A program made the position numbers and the translations under genes. This document shows, one piece after another, positions 10,804-23,390 of a stretch of 64,000 nt of DNA. The notes beneath the pieces are model-generated. The model did not search any database, was not told the origin of the DNA, and was given only the letters and a program-made list of their open reading frames with translations. How positions within the stretch are numbered: position 1 is the stretch's first letter; each line of letters starts with the position of its first letter. The stretch is from assembly GCA_023053685.1 (NCBI GenBank), contig JALIGW010000014.1:16991590-17055589 (forward strand). The letters are read 5' to 3'. This DNA comes from Diadophis punctatus similis. Taxonomy: Eukaryota > Chordata > Lepidosauria > Squamata > Dipsadidae.

Positions 10804-11174
10804 GAAATGGTCACTTAAGGGAGGCACAATGTCTTTAAGGGTCTCCCATGTCAGTCTTCCACCTGCTGTGCCATTTGCAAAGTTGGAGAGAAATGAGTGA
10901 ATAAACATCCTTTCCACAAAATATTTTGAGGTTTTGATATAGAGCAAAATGCAAATGATTTGAGAGTTCTTCTGGAATAACTTGGAACATGATCCTTTCT
11001 ACCTTATTTTTCATCCCATGTTAGGAAGAAAGAAATTATTTCCTCATTTGTTCCATTTACATGATGCTGCCATTCAGCTCTCACCAGTTAACAAAATATG
11101 TACTCTATAACATTTAAAACATGCATGGTAGTTTATAATTAAAATATCCTTGGCAAATTTATTTACTAAAATAT
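10804..11174. other. no recognised feature
   Basis: AT-rich sequence without a repeat family or coding signature that I recognise. Confidence 0.35.
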
Positions 11175-11403
11175 CCGAGCCGAGATGGTGCAGTGGTTAA
11201 ATGCAGCACTGCAGGCTACTGCTAGTTCAGCAGTTCAGCTGTTCAAATCTCACCGGCTCAAGGTTGACTCAGCCTTCCATCCTTCTGAGGTGGGTAAAAT
11301 GAGGACCCAGATTGTTGGGGGCAATATGCTGAACTCTGTAAACCGCTTAGAGAGGGCTATAAAGCACTATGAAGCGGTATATAAGTCTAAGTGCTATTGC
11401 TAT
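11175..11403 (+). mobile_element. tRNA-derived SINE (Sauria-like)
   Basis: The head GAGCCGAGATGGTGCAGTGG contains an A-box-like stretch and TTCAAATCTC is B-box-like. The conserved body follows (GGTTGACTCAGCCTTCCATC, TGAGGACCCAGATTGTTGG), then the tail GAAGCGGTATATAAGTCTAA and GCTATT. Further copies lie at 11457, 12114, 14737, 38572, 43379 and 54237. The name Sauria-like is a family guess. Confidence 0.8.
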
Positions 11404-11456
11404 TTTCCTTCCTTCCTTCCTTCCTTCCTTCCTTCCTCCCTTCCTTCCTTCCTTCG
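11404..11456 (+). repeat. (TTCC)n microsatellite
   Basis: About 13 CCTT units between two SINE copies. Confidence 0.9.
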
Positions 11457-11673
11457 CACAATGATTAGAATGCAGTATTGCAGACTAACTCTACCCACTG
11501 CCAATAGTTCGAATCTCAACAGGCTCAAGGTTGACTCAGCCTTACATCCTTCCGAGGTGGGTAAAATGAGGACCCAGATTGTTGGGGGCAATATGCTGAA
11601 CTCTGTAAACCGCTTAGAGTGGGCTGAAAAGCACTGTGAAGCGGTATATAAGTCTAAGTGCTATTGCTATCTA
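11457..11673 (+). mobile_element. tRNA-derived SINE, head-diverged copy
   Basis: Same body and tail as the SINE at 11175-11403, in the same orientation; the first 60 bp differ (ATGATTAGAATGCAGTATTG). Two adjacent copies suggest a second insertion at the tail of the first, or a local duplication. Confidence 0.75.
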
Positions 11674-12113
11674 CACTGCAGGTTCTGGGCAATTTTCAAT
11701 GGTTAAAAAAATTAAGAAAAATGGACTTAAACACACCATCTCGGAAGAGCACAAGCCGCTCAGTGTCCCAGATGTTCTCTCAAAGATCAGTTGCTCAGCT
11801 ATTTGGCTCAGGAAAACAGATGTTGATCTATGCCATGATGCGTTTGAGTCATGTTGCTTTCATTGCCTCTTCTCTCTCTTTATCGCTCTTCAACAGCTCA
11901 ACAGGGAGGCAGAACAAGCTATTCCCCAGAAGAGGCCACGGCTGGGAAGACTTGACTTTGGGCTCCTTGTGGATGCCCTTCCCAGCAAGCCTTTTCTCCT
12001 GGACCTCACAGGATGGACTGAGACCCCCCTGAGAAGGCAGCTGCAAAGATCTCCAGGCCCTAAGCCATGAAAGGACTTAAAATGAAAACCGGCATCTTGT
12101 ACTGTACTCGGAA
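11674..12113. other. no recognised feature
   Basis: Two overlapping plus-strand open frames (11636-12070) include SINE-derived codons and do not resemble a known protein. Confidence 0.35.
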
Positions 12114-12358
12114 ATAGCAATAGCAATAGCACTTAGACTTATATACCGCTTCATAGTGCTTTTACAGCCCTCTCTAAGCGGTTTACAGAGTTCAGCATAT
12201 TGCCCCCAACAATCTGGGTCCTCATTTTACCCACCTCAGAAGGATGGAAGGCTGAGTCAACCTTGAGCCGGTGAGACTTGAACAGCTGAACTGCTGAACT
12301 AGCAGTCAGCTGAAGTAGGTTGCAGTGCTGCTTTTAACCACTGCGCCACCTCGGCTCA
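12114..12358 (-). mobile_element. tRNA-derived SINE (Sauria-like)
   Basis: Minus-strand copy: AATAGC tail repeats, then ACTTAGACTTATATACCGC, the conserved body, and the head CGCCACCTCGGCTC at about 12355. Confidence 0.8.
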
Positions 12359-12827
12359 TGAAATAACACAGCAGCTGAAATACAATCTTGCATGGACAAC
12401 TTTGGGGTGCTCACAACTACCCAAGCCGAGGTGGGTGTCTTGTAGAGCAAGTTGCAATAGTCCAATTGTCAGAAATCCAATAAAAGCAATGCTAATAAGT
12501 CCAGCGTAGGATGTAACAATGTTAATCGGTCCTCCTGAAATGAGTAACTAAAAACTGATTGCATCCAACATAGATGATATCGAACTACAATTGTTCTTTG
12601 AAAAATCCCAGAGTCGGTGATCCTTATCCAGGTGCCTCGTAAGACACTGGCCACATCACAAGAGCAGGTTCTCCTCACACGAGGCTTCGTAGCTGGAGCC
12701 TTCCAGATTCTCGGAGGAGAGTTCAGGAACTGAGCAGAAATGCCCCAGGCCTCAGGGAACAGGGGTTTGGCATGGGCCAGGAGACACAAGGCCTTGGGCT
12801 CAATCTGCCTGCATGAAGGTAGGCAAG
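12359..12827. other. no recognised feature
   Basis: I see no repeat or coding signature in this interval. Confidence 0.35.
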
Positions 12828-12835
12828 GTGCTCAG

Positions 12836-13022
12836 CAGAGATGGGTTTCTCTCAGTTCGGACTGGTTCACCCGAACCGGTAGCAACCCGCTGGTGACATC
12901 ATGATGACGTCACGGAACCGGTTCTGTCGGTGGCTGGTCTGTGGACGCCGCCATCTTTTTTTTTATTTGGGCGGCGTGGGAGGAAGTGAACCAGCAGTGA
13001 GGTAAGTTAGAACCGACCCCTG
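12836..13022. mobile_element. hAT-like MITE (187 bp)
   Basis: It starts CAGAGATGGGTTTCTCTC and ends TAGAACCGACCCCTG. Flanks GTGCTCAG (12828-12835 and 13023-13030) are a perfect 8-bp duplication. It has the CCGGTAGCAACCCGCTGGTGA module also seen at 34017 and in part at 21530. Confidence 0.85.
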
Positions 13023-13319
13023 GTGCTCAGGCCATGCTTCTGATCCCACCATTCAGTGAGTGAGGCACAGAAGCATTAGCACTAACCCAACTGGATTTGG
13101 CCCCAGTGCAAAAGAGCAGCCAAGTTTGCAGGGAGCCAGGAGGCCTTCAGCTGCTTTGGTTCCTTTCCTCTCATGGCAGAAGAAAGAGCCCTCTCCTTTT
13201 GGGTCTTCTTCTCGCCCTCCTGATTGTAGCCTTGGCCTCCTCCTCCAGGAAGCTTTGCCAACCAACAGGCCTCCTGGTATTATGTTTATTCCCTGTGTCC
13301 TTGTTAACTGCTGGGCAGC

Positions 13320-13511
13320 CCATGGAGGAGGAGGAGGAGGAGGAGGAGGAAGGAGGAGGAGAAGGAGGGAGGAGGAGGAGAGAGGAGGAGGAGGAGGAGG
13401 AGGAGGAGGAGGAAGAGGAGAGGAAGAGAAGAGAAGAAGAGAAGAAGAAGAGAGAAGAAGAAGAAGAAGAAGAAGAAGAAGAAGAAGAAGAAGAAGAGAA
13501 GAAAGAGAAGC
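13320..13511 (+). repeat. (GGA)n to (GAA)n purine microsatellite
   Basis: An imperfect run of GGA units grading into GAA and AGAG units. Glu-rich and Arg-rich frames across it are artefacts. Confidence 0.95.
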
Positions 13512-13642
13512 TGCTATCTTTGGGCCACTAAACATAGTTGCCATGTTGCCCTGCCAGCAAAAAGGAAAGGGAGCCACTTAAGGGCCAGGCGGGCTCAGCC
13601 AAGCCTTGAAAGAGAGTCTGGAGCTGCAGGCGTGGAATGGGG

Positions 13643-13814
13643 CAGTGGTGGGTTGTAAATAGTTTTGCTACCAGTTTGTGTGTGCTCTTGCATGCACACG
13701 CACATGCAACACTTCTGCGCATGCGCAGAAGCGTCCCGGGCAGGTGAGTGTAGCCTCCCTCCGCCGGCGCTACCAGTTCTAAGAACCAGTCTGAACTGGG
13801 AGCAACCACCACTG
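13643..13814. mobile_element. hAT-like MITE (172 bp)
   Basis: Ends CAGTGGTGGGTTG and AGCAACCACCACTG; flanks GAATGGGG (13635-13642 and 13815-13822) are a perfect 8-bp duplication. The centre carries CTTCTGCGCATGCGCAGAAG, a perfect 20-bp palindrome. It is closely related to the element at 43218. Confidence 0.9.
13716..13727. promoter_or_regulatory. NRF1 consensus-like palindrome in MITE
   Basis: TGCGCATGCGCA, an exact YGCGCAYGCGCR match inside a 20-bp palindrome. Confidence 0.45.
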
Positions 13815-14118
13815 GAATGGGGTCCGTGTTGGCTCTGGTTTGTCACGAGATTGCCAAGTTGTTGGGACTGGTGACCTGGGCCCTAGGGTGCCATTTGCTC
13901 ATTTTTGACCTCCAAAACAAGCAAAAAAAAAAAATATCCCCAAACATTTTATTATTTTATTTTATATTTGATTTAGAAGCAGATGCCCCATTTCCAGAAC
14001 AGCTCCTAGAGTGAAAGAATGCAGTAGGGATACATTAAAAGTAATAAAGGAAACTGAGATAAACAGGCAGACAGCCTGGAAGTGGTAGTCCTAAAAGACA
14101 GAGGGGGCTTCGAACGCT

Positions 14119-14218
14119 NNNNNNNNNNNNNNNNNNNNNNNNNNNNNNNNNNNNNNNNNNNNNNNNNNNNNNNNNNNNNNNNNNNNNNNNNNNNNNNNNN
14201 NNNNNNNNNNNNNNNNNN
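14119..14218. other. assembly gap (100 N)
   Basis: Exactly 100 N, the usual placeholder for a gap of unknown size between contigs. Distances across it should not be trusted. Confidence 1.
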
Positions 14219-14336
14219 TTTCAGGGCAGGAAACCCCTAATATGTCCATATCAGGGACACTCTGGTAGCCCTCTCTCTGCCATGCTTCACTGGAGATACA
14301 GCTGCTGTGGTGGTGCAGTGGTTAGAATGCAGTTTA

Positions 14337-14470
14337 ACAGATTAACAGAGTCGGAAGGGACCTTGCAGGTCATCTAGTCCAACCCCCTGTCCAAGCAGGA
14401 GACCCTTACATCTGCCGCTACCTAGGATTGAACTCACAACCTCCTGATTGTGAGGGCTGGCAGCTCTACT
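14337..14470 (-). mobile_element. chimeric SINE: tRNA-like head, CR1-like tail
   Basis: On the minus strand a tRNA-like head (GGTTGTGAGTTCAATCC-type B box) is followed by a CR1-type 3' end (GGTCCCTTCCGACTCTGTTA). On the plus strand this reads TCGGAAGGGACCTTGCAGG then GATTGAACTCACAACC. It parallels the plus-strand copy at 16527-16690. A fragment GTGGTGCAGTGGTTAGAATGC of another SINE head precedes it at about 14310-14334. Confidence 0.7.
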
Positions 14471-14736
14471 CCTTTTCCTCTGATGGGTTCCAACGTGCCC
14501 CCCGCAGCCAGCAGAAGGAGAAGCCACCGGCGGGGAGGCGAGCTCCCCCCAGGAGGACCGGAGGAGAGTGCCATAAGCAGTAAGAGGCCCACCTGCCGGG
14601 AAGCGGTCATGCTCCCTTGTGGCGGAAGAGGGTTGCCAGTTTTTCAGGTAACATGTGCCATCTATAAAACATTTTATATTGATTTTCCTTATATGCTGTG
14701 GACATAAGAAAATACTCGGCTCTTCATACACGAAGA

Positions 14737-14972
14737 GCCGAGATGGTGCAGTGGTTAAATGCAGCACTGCAGGCTACTGCTAGTTCAGCAGTTCAGCTGT
14801 TCAAATCTCACCGGCTCAAGGTTGACTCAGCCTTCCATCCTTCCGAGGTGGGTAAAATGAGGACCCAGATTGTTGGGGGCAATATGCTGAACTCTGTAAA
14901 CCGCTTAGAGAGGGCTGTAAAGCACTATGAAGCGGTATATAAGTCTAAGTGCTATTGCTATTGCTATTGTTA
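14737..14972 (+). mobile_element. tRNA-derived SINE (Sauria-like)
   Basis: Near-identical to the copy at 11175 from GCCGAGATGGTGCAGTGG through GCTATTGCTATT. This is the best-preserved copy in the window. Confidence 0.85.
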
Positions 14973-15200
14973 ATTTGTAATTCCTTTCCCATAACTGCTG
15001 CCATTTATCTAACTCAATTGAATGACCAACATTTTTTACCCAAGCTATCATTGTTTCTTTTATCTGTTTTTCTGCTAGTTCAATACTGAGTAAATAATTA
15101 TATGTTTTTTTTAATTATGTGTTCGTCTGTTCCTCTGAGTATCTTATCCAATTCTGTCATTTCTAAATGAAAACCATATAGTTTAACATCTTTTTCATAT
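14973..15200 (-). pseudogene. L1 LINE ORF2 fragment
   Basis: The minus strand encodes GFHLEMTELDKILRG in one frame and, after stops and a frame change, SIELAEKQIKETMIAW in another. Both resemble the region of L1-type ORF2 between the reverse transcriptase and the C-terminal cysteine motif. It is non-functional. Confidence 0.55.
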
Positions 15201-15204
15201 CTTG

Positions 15205-15856
15205 GGACTATCCTTGAAGAGCATTCAGAAGCTGCAAATGGTGCAGAATTCAGCAGCCCAGACAGTTCTTGGGCCCCAAGAGTGACCCATGTAACATCAC
15301 TGCTCCACGAGCTGCTGGTCTGCTTCCAGGTACAATCCCGGGTGTTGGTAATCACCTTTAATGGCAGGTTACTTGAGAAAGCATCTCACTCCACTGGGAG
15401 CGGCCAGCCCCCCCCCCCCCCCCCGTGCCAGCGGAGGAGGCATACTGTGGGCCCTGTCAGTCAAGGAATTTTAGTTGGCAGGATCCAGGAGAAGAGACTT
15501 CTTGTCTTGGCCATGGCTCCTGCCCTATGGAACATCTTCTCCCCAGAAGTGAGGTTGGCTCCAACTCTTCTGACCTTCCATAAGAGCCTGAAGACCTGGC
15601 TTTGTCAACTGGCTCGGGGCCCCAATGGGGAGCATCACACTGGAGGTGGCTGATTGAGTAATAGCCAATTCCACCTCCCCTCTCCCCCAATCTGGCTCAC
15701 TCCTTCCCCATCTTATGATTTTATTTTAATGGTACTTTCAGTTTATTGTATCAGGAATATTTATCTTTCAAAATGTTAATGTTGTTATGCTGTAAGCCAC
15801 CCAGAGTTGCTTTGAAACAAGATGGGGGGGGGGATAAAGGTAAAAAAATAAATAGA
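15205..15856 (+). pseudogene. old L2 LINE 3' end
   Basis: Degenerate L2 ORF2 C-terminus and 3' UTR. GAAGCTGCAAATGGTGCAGAATTCAGC and CTGCCCTATGGAACATCTTC correspond to the same steps in the intact L2 at 43612-46064. The 3' hairpin CTGTAAGCCACCCAGAGT corresponds to GTGAGCCGCCCAGAGTC there. It has stops, frameshifts and a 14-C run, so it is much older than the 43612 copy. Confidence 0.75.
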
Positions 15857-16190
15857 CTTCCCTTGGGTGAAGGCAGATCCAGTGAGACCCCAGAACTGCT
15901 CGCTTGGACTCACCAATGGCCTCTCAGAGCCTGAGATGCATAACCACTACCACCGGAAGTCTCAGCAGAGGGAGCTTGAAAGGTAAAAGAACAGCGGCTG
16001 AGTTTTGGATGGTCAACCAACTGGCCAAGAAGAGGACAGGCAGGAGAGGAGACCTCTATGAGGGAGGTGCCTCAGCTGTGCACCTGGTGGGACTAGTGCG
16101 GCTTATTTCTTGGCCTCCCTCCCTGGGAGAAAGCACTGAGAACAACGTTGAGACCTCAGCTCTGCCAGGATTACATGGCTGTGCCATGAC
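15857..16190. other. no recognised feature
   Basis: I see no coding signature or known repeat. Confidence 0.35.
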
Positions 16191-16194
16191 TTGA

Positions 16195-16765
16195 CCCCGG
16201 AATGGAACACCTCACTGTGGCCAACTCCCTTCAGGACAACTCCACACAGCCAACTCACTATGGGGATAACTCACCATGGGTGGCCTGAGGGAGAGCTGGG
16301 TGGGCGGCACACAGAGCAGAGTGCATCAGGGCAGGCGGCAGTGTTGGTGGCAGCAGCTCCAACCCTGGCCTGACGGTGGTGGTGGTGGGGTATGTGAAAA
16401 TGGGAAGACCCCTGCTGCCACCCTCCTGGCTGCCTGCCCTGACATTCTCTGCACTCTGCCCACGGACTCACTCATCCGCACAGCTCTCCCTCAGGCCACC
16501 TGTGGTGAGTTGTCCCTGTAGTGAGTTGACCCAGCTGCTGTGGCCTAGAGGTGGCGCTCTTGCCTCGCAATCAGGAGGTTGTGAGTTTGATCCTAGGTAG
16601 AGGCAGATGTAGGGTCTCCTGCTTGGGCAGGGGGTTGGACTAGATGACCTTCAAGGTCCCTTCCAACTCAGTTAATCTGTTAATCTGACAGTCGCAGGTT
16701 GGCAAGCTGACAGCAGTGAGTTGGCCACACAGAGTTGGCTAAGATGACTTGTCCTAGACCTCCTT
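16195..16765. repeat. foldback repeat built of CAACTCAC(C/T)ATGGG units, with SINE insertion
   Basis: The left side holds short units such as CCAACTCACTATGGGG and AACTCACCATGGG. The interior is an imperfect inverted repeat (GGTGGCCTGAGGGAGAGCTG against CAGCTCTCCCTCAGGCCACC). The right side holds reverse-complement units (GTGAGTTGTCCC, GAGTTGGCC). A SINE at 16527-16690 splits the right arm. A second copy of the same design is at 35215-35500. I do not recognise the family. Confidence 0.55.
16527..16690 (+). mobile_element. chimeric SINE: tRNA-like head, CR1-like tail
   Basis: The tRNA-like head has an A box (GTGGCCTAGAGGTGG) and a B box (GAGTTTGATCC), and between them TTGCCTCGCAATCAGGAGG. It is followed by a CR1 3' end (GGGGGTTGGACTAGATGACC, GGTCCCTTCCAACTCAGTT). 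The CR1 tail suggests the element is mobilised by CR1 machinery. Confidence 0.8.
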
Positions 16766-19013
<2,248 letters not shown>

Positions 19014-19644
19014 CTAGGCAGAGCCGGATTGGCAAACTCTGGTGATTCAGTTGCAGGCAGCTCTGGCTGTGGGTCAGAGGGCAAGCGTGGAGAGCGTGGA
19101 GAGCCGGCCTCTGCTGCATCTGCTGCCCATGGGACACACAATGCAGTCATGGAAGGGATCCTGCCCCGCTTCCCTCATCAGCCGTTCTGTAGTGTGATCC
19201 ACCAGGTCAGTTCTCTCCCTCCCACCCCACAGATTAGCCAGGCATTTTGCCGCCATTGATCCTCTCTGTGGTGGAAAAAAGCAACATTAGTGGGGGGGGG
19301 GGCAAAAGGGATCGAGAGCCCTCTTGTTTCTTTTCTACCCAAAAATCAAAAGTGAAGCTTTTGTGACAAAGCCATTATGACGCATACTAGTTGCAAAGCT
19401 CAGGTGGCCTGAGCTGTTTATGATCTGGAGCAGCAATTAAGAGAGGCCTCCAAAACCGGGATTAAGACAGGGTCAGTTTAAAAGCCACGGTGATCTTTCC
19501 AGAGATCTGGGGGGCTTTGTGGGGTTGAAGGGATGACCTTCTCTGAATGCTCTGCGCATGTTAAGTGCATCTGTCTGCTCTGCCTCCCTTAGTTCGATGG
19601 CTTGTTATTTCCGTTTCCCATTTGGGTTTTTAAATGGAAATAAC
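19014..19644. other. no recognised feature
   Basis: No repeat or coding signature recognised; contains a short homopolymeric G run near 19291. Confidence 0.35.
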
Positions 19645-19766
19645 ATGGTTGTCCCAAAGGTGCTTTTTCAAGATCCAACCAGACTTTCTGGTTTTCCTTT
19701 GAAGACGTTTCGCTTCTCATCCAAGAAGCTTCAGTCCTCTTGAAAAAGCACCTTTGGGACAACCAT
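19645..19766. repeat. foldback repeat with 28-bp arms
   Basis: ATGGTTGTCCCAAAGGTGC..TTTTTCAAG (19645-19672) is matched by its reverse complement at 19739-19766. The interior has TTTCGCTTCTCATCCAAGAAG. The same interior and arms occur in a longer palindrome at 35710-35879. Family unknown to me; probably a MITE-like or foldback element. Confidence 0.65.
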
Positions 19767-20280
19767 GATCTGGATGACTGCGAATCTCCATAGACAACAT
19801 GGGTGGGGAGGACATATTTGGCTGCTCCCCCCCCCCCGGGAGGATTGCCTCACCTTGCCAAGACCTCTTGCAGCATTTCCCCTCACAATTAGGGCAAGAT
19901 GCACGTGGGGAGGTTCAGAATTGCAATTCTCTACCACCAAGTGTGTCTGTGAGGAAAGGCAAATCCCGCATAACTCTGTGGAAAAAAGCACACAGAGCTG
20001 AAGAGGCTATTCAGCCGCTCTTAAACTCTGCGGCACCAGAGCAAAAACTGTGGCCACAGCACAACTGTGTGGCAAATGCAATCTGGCCTTGCTCTGCTCC
20101 CCGTCCTTGAGCAACGGGGCCCAGGAACGGGTGTGGGGGGGAATGATGCCAACTTTGGATCCCTAGATGCATTTTACCATTATAAATTAATTACCCTAAA
20201 ATCTAGTCTCTATGTGTCCATGTGTCCCTCTCATACTTACATTCAATACACACACAGATATATTGTAATACTATGTTATT
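19767..20280. other. no recognised feature
   Basis: No repeat or coding signature recognised. Confidence 0.35.
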
Positions 20281-20703
20281 AATACTGTGTTTGATTTTAT
20301 GATCAAATTTAAGGTCTTTGAAGTATAAGGGGTTAGTTTTAAAATATTGGAATGGATAATTTGAAGAATATTTTAAATATTTAGGTATTTTGAATAAGTA
20401 TAAATACTTAATGTTTAGTTATTGTTTATGTAATATTTGTTCAAGTGTTAGTTAGTTTTTAGGAAATGTTCTATGTTGTAATTGATTGAAAGGGGGAGGA
20501 AAGATTTTTTCTTCTTTTTTTTTACTTCACTTGTGTTTTTCTTTTTCTTTTATTTCTTTCTATTTTTATTTCTGTTAGCCTATATATAGATTTTATAAAA
20601 GATAGAGGTTAGTGATGTAAACTTTGTGGTATGAGGTGTGACTAATATAATGTTCCTATTTTCTTATTTGTTTGTTTTTTTAATTTCTAAAAAATTTTTT
20701 ATT

Positions 20704-20757
<54 letters not shown>

Positions 20758-21001
20758 TGATTATGCTTTAAAACGGTTTTGAATAATGTGGAGTTAAAGA
20801 CTTTTAAAAAATGTGGAAATTAACAATTTCTTTTAACTTAATTTAAATTTATTGTTTTTTGAATATTATGCCCTGTACTTTTTCTGGGAAGTCTGGGGGG
20901 GAGGGGGGGAGGGAAAGAGGTGGGTTGGGGTTAGGGGGGAAGGGGAGGTAGGGGAAAAAAAGAAAAATGTATGTACTTTGTACTAATAAAACTTTTTGAA
21001 T

Positions 21002-21003
<2 letters not shown>
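20281..21003 (+). mobile_element. possible L1-like 3' UTR
   Basis: AT-rich, T/A-biased sequence ending GTACTAATAAAACTTTTTGAATAAAA, with an AATAAA signal followed by a CA array that could be a replaced tail. The style resembles the 3' part of the L1-like unit at 25867-28227. No coding region. Low confidence. Confidence 0.3.
20703..20758 (+). repeat. (ATT)n microsatellite
   Basis: About 18 ATT units in the AT-rich block. Confidence 0.95.

Positions 21004-21067
<64 letters not shown>
21004..21067 (+). repeat. (CA)n microsatellite
   Basis: About 31 uninterrupted CA units. Confidence 0.98.
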
Positions 21068-21071
<4 letters not shown>

Positions 21072-21129
21072 CTCCAACACCTTGGCTCAATGGCTTCATG
21101 CTTCTGCTAAGTGAAATCCAGAGATCCAA

Positions 21130-21352
21130 GATAGAGTCTCTCCTAGCGCGGTGTCCTTTTTCCTCTACCAGTCCTAACCAAAAGCCCTATCAATTGTGAA
21201 GCTGACTGGAAAACCCGCCCCTTGCCATAGAGTCTCCTCCTGGCACTCCCTGCTTCCCCCACCCTAACCGGAAGCTCCTCTCAAAATTGTGGTGCCGACC
21301 GGCGACAGGGAGCCGCAGCAGAGGGATGAAAGAGCCACATTCGGCTCCAGAG
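21130..21352. mobile_element. fragment of the 3661-type hAT element
   Basis: CCTAGCGCGGTGTCCTTTTTCC, CCTATCAATTGTG and GAGCCGCAGCAGAGGGATGA are shared with the element at 3661-3973. Neither terminus is intact. It is fused to a different MITE fragment on its right. Confidence 0.7.
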
Positions 21353-21382
21353 CCAAAAAAATCCAACCCCCCCCCAAAAAAA

Positions 21383-21585
21383 GCCCAAAACAAGAAACTC
21401 GGCTTCTGCACATGCGCAGAAGGAAAAAAACCAGAAAAAATTCAAAAAAAATTCAAAAAAAATAAAAAAAAAGATGGCGGCATCCACGGACTGGCACCGA
21501 CAGAACCAGTTCTGTGACATCACCGTGACATCACCAGCGGTTTGCTACCGGTTCTATAGTGCAAACTGGGAGGAACCCACCTCTG
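21383..21585. mobile_element. hAT-like MITE fragment with right end
   Basis: CTTCTGCACATGCGCAGAAG core, an A-rich middle, the CACCAGCGGTTTGCTACCGG module, and the family right terminus AGGAACCCACCTCTG ending at 21585. Left terminus absent. Confidence 0.65.
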
Positions 21586-22252
21586 GTGTAGCCCATCCTT
21601 TGTCAGAAGCTCTTCATATAGTAGCATGGCAGAGGGTTATGCTCGCTTCCAACATGAAGTTCTAGAATTCGGTGTATAAATGCAGAGGTGAAGGACTTTT
21701 TTCCCCCACATATAAACAAAACAGCCAGAGTGAACTTTTAACTATCTGCTAGCAGATGGACAGTTTTGTGGAAACATCTCCCCATCCTCCTTTAGTAACC
21801 TTTTCAATGGGGGAGGGGGCAGCAAATGGAAAATAAAATAGCCCTATTGGGCTCCAAAGGAAGATCCCCTTGCTGGGTTCCTTGGGGTCACACAGATGCT
21901 TCCACATGTGGAAAAGAAATGTCTCTCTCTGATGCATTGGACATGCCAGTAATTCAACATATTGCTCCCATGTGCAATGAATCCACCCACTGGGCTAAAT
22001 TTCCCATCTCTCCTTCTCTTTTAAGAGAGAGCATCCATTTCCTTCTGCTCTGGTTTCCAGCTTTTCTTAATTTTCAATATGTGGGAAGGGACACTTGCTT
22101 TTGGGGAAAGTACCAAAGCAGAGAGCAAGGGATGGGGAAGGGCAGACATGGTACAAGGAGGCCTGGGGCTGCTGCAATCAGGAGAGGTCCAGGGAGAAAT
22201 TGCTGGAGAAGTCCGTAAGGAGAGGCAAGGAGGCCAGGGAGCTGGAAGGAGA
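21586..22252. other. no recognised feature
   Basis: No repeat end or coding signature recognised. Confidence 0.35.
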
Positions 22253-22260
22253 GGAACTGG

Positions 22261-23008
22261 CAGGGCCGTCTTAACAGCATTATGGGCCCTGGGCAAAGCA
22301 GTGTACTGGGGCCCCTACGACAACTACTCACAGGAATAAAAATGTAACTGGTCGATAAAATTAAACATATATTTATTTCATTGGCACTTCCAACAAAATC
22401 GGTGTTGAAACATTAAAAACATGCTGTGCAGCAACAACTAATCAACATGATAAACATTTGAACGAAACACGAGGCTTGAAAAACACAGTAATACTCAGTA
22501 AGCCATACAGTTGCTGTATTTATATGATACAAGGCAGGGGTGGGTTTCTACCGGTGCGGTCCAGTGCGCAGCTCCGGTAGGGACCCGTCGATTATGCAAT
22601 TTGCGTGCGACTGTACCGGTGCCATCTTCACCGGACAGTCGTGCGTGTCACCATCTTTTTAAAAGAATTTTTTGGCTTTTTTGCTTCTGTGCATGTGCGG
22701 AAGCAAAATCTCGCCAAAATCTCGTGAGGGGACGCGCACACATGCGAGATTTTGGCAAGATTTTGCCTTTACGCATGCGCAGAAGCAAAATCTCGCCGAA
22801 ATCGTGTGGGGGGCGCACGCGCGTAGCGAGCACATGCACGCATGAAACATGGAGATGCGCACGCTGCGCACCGGCATCGGTAAGTAAGCAACCCGCCCCG
22901 ATACAAGGTGCATTGAAGGGTTAACATACACAGATTAGTATGGGGCCCCTATGCTCATAGAGCCCCACAGGCAAGTGCCCATCAGGCCCATGTGTTAAGA
23001 CAGCCCTG
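22261..23008. mobile_element. non-autonomous hAT element, host of a nested MITE
   Basis: Starts CAGGGCCGTCTTAACAGC and ends TGTGTTAAGACAGCCCTG; flanks GGAACTGG (22253-22260 and 23009-23016) are a perfect 8-bp duplication. Subterminal GGGCCC motifs lie on both sides. It has no transposase. The MITE at 22535-22900 sits inside it, so the unbroken element is about 375 bp. Confidence 0.9.
22535..22900. mobile_element. hAT-like foldback MITE nested in another hAT (366 bp)
   Basis: Starts CAGGGGTGGGTTTCTACC and ends AGCAACCCGCCCCG (the last bases deviate from the usual CCCCTG). Flanks ATACAAGG (22527-22534 and 22901-22908) are a perfect 8-bp duplication. Contains the GCAAAATCTCGCC modules shared with 716-991 and 26027-26352. 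Confidence 0.88.
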
Positions 23009-23176
23009 GGAACTGGCCAGACCTGGTTCTCTGAGGTGATCAGATCCTCCTGTGCAGCAATTGGAAGGACATATCAGTGCTCACTCTGCATGGAGTCCTA
23101 CTGTCCTATTGTCCTCTTTTATCGTTACTTTTTACTTATGTTTATACAAACTACTACTATCCTATACATGTTTGAC

Positions 23177-23390
23177 AAATAAATAAATAAATAAATAAAA
23201 AATAAAAAATAAAAAATAAAAAATAAAAAATAAAAAATAAAAAATAAAAAATAAAAAAAATAAAAAATAAAAAATAAAAAATAAAAAATAAAAAATAAAA
23301 AATAAAAAAATAAAAAAATAAAAAAATAAAAAAATAAATAAAAAAAATAAAAAAATAAAAAATAAAAAAATAAAAAAATAAAAAAATATA
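23177..23390 (+). repeat. (AAAAAT)n / (AAAT)n microsatellite
   Basis: More than 30 AAAAAT-type units with length variation, beginning as AAAT. Confidence 0.97.

Noticed and set aside
13053..13581. 170-codon frames on both strands
   Set aside because: GGA/GAA array with unrelated flanks; opposite strands are open over the same bases.
16540..16610. A possible tRNA gene, given A-box and B-box-like motifs
   Set aside because: The motifs belong to a SINE head followed by a CR1 tail; no cloverleaf with matched acceptor stem or terminator is evident.
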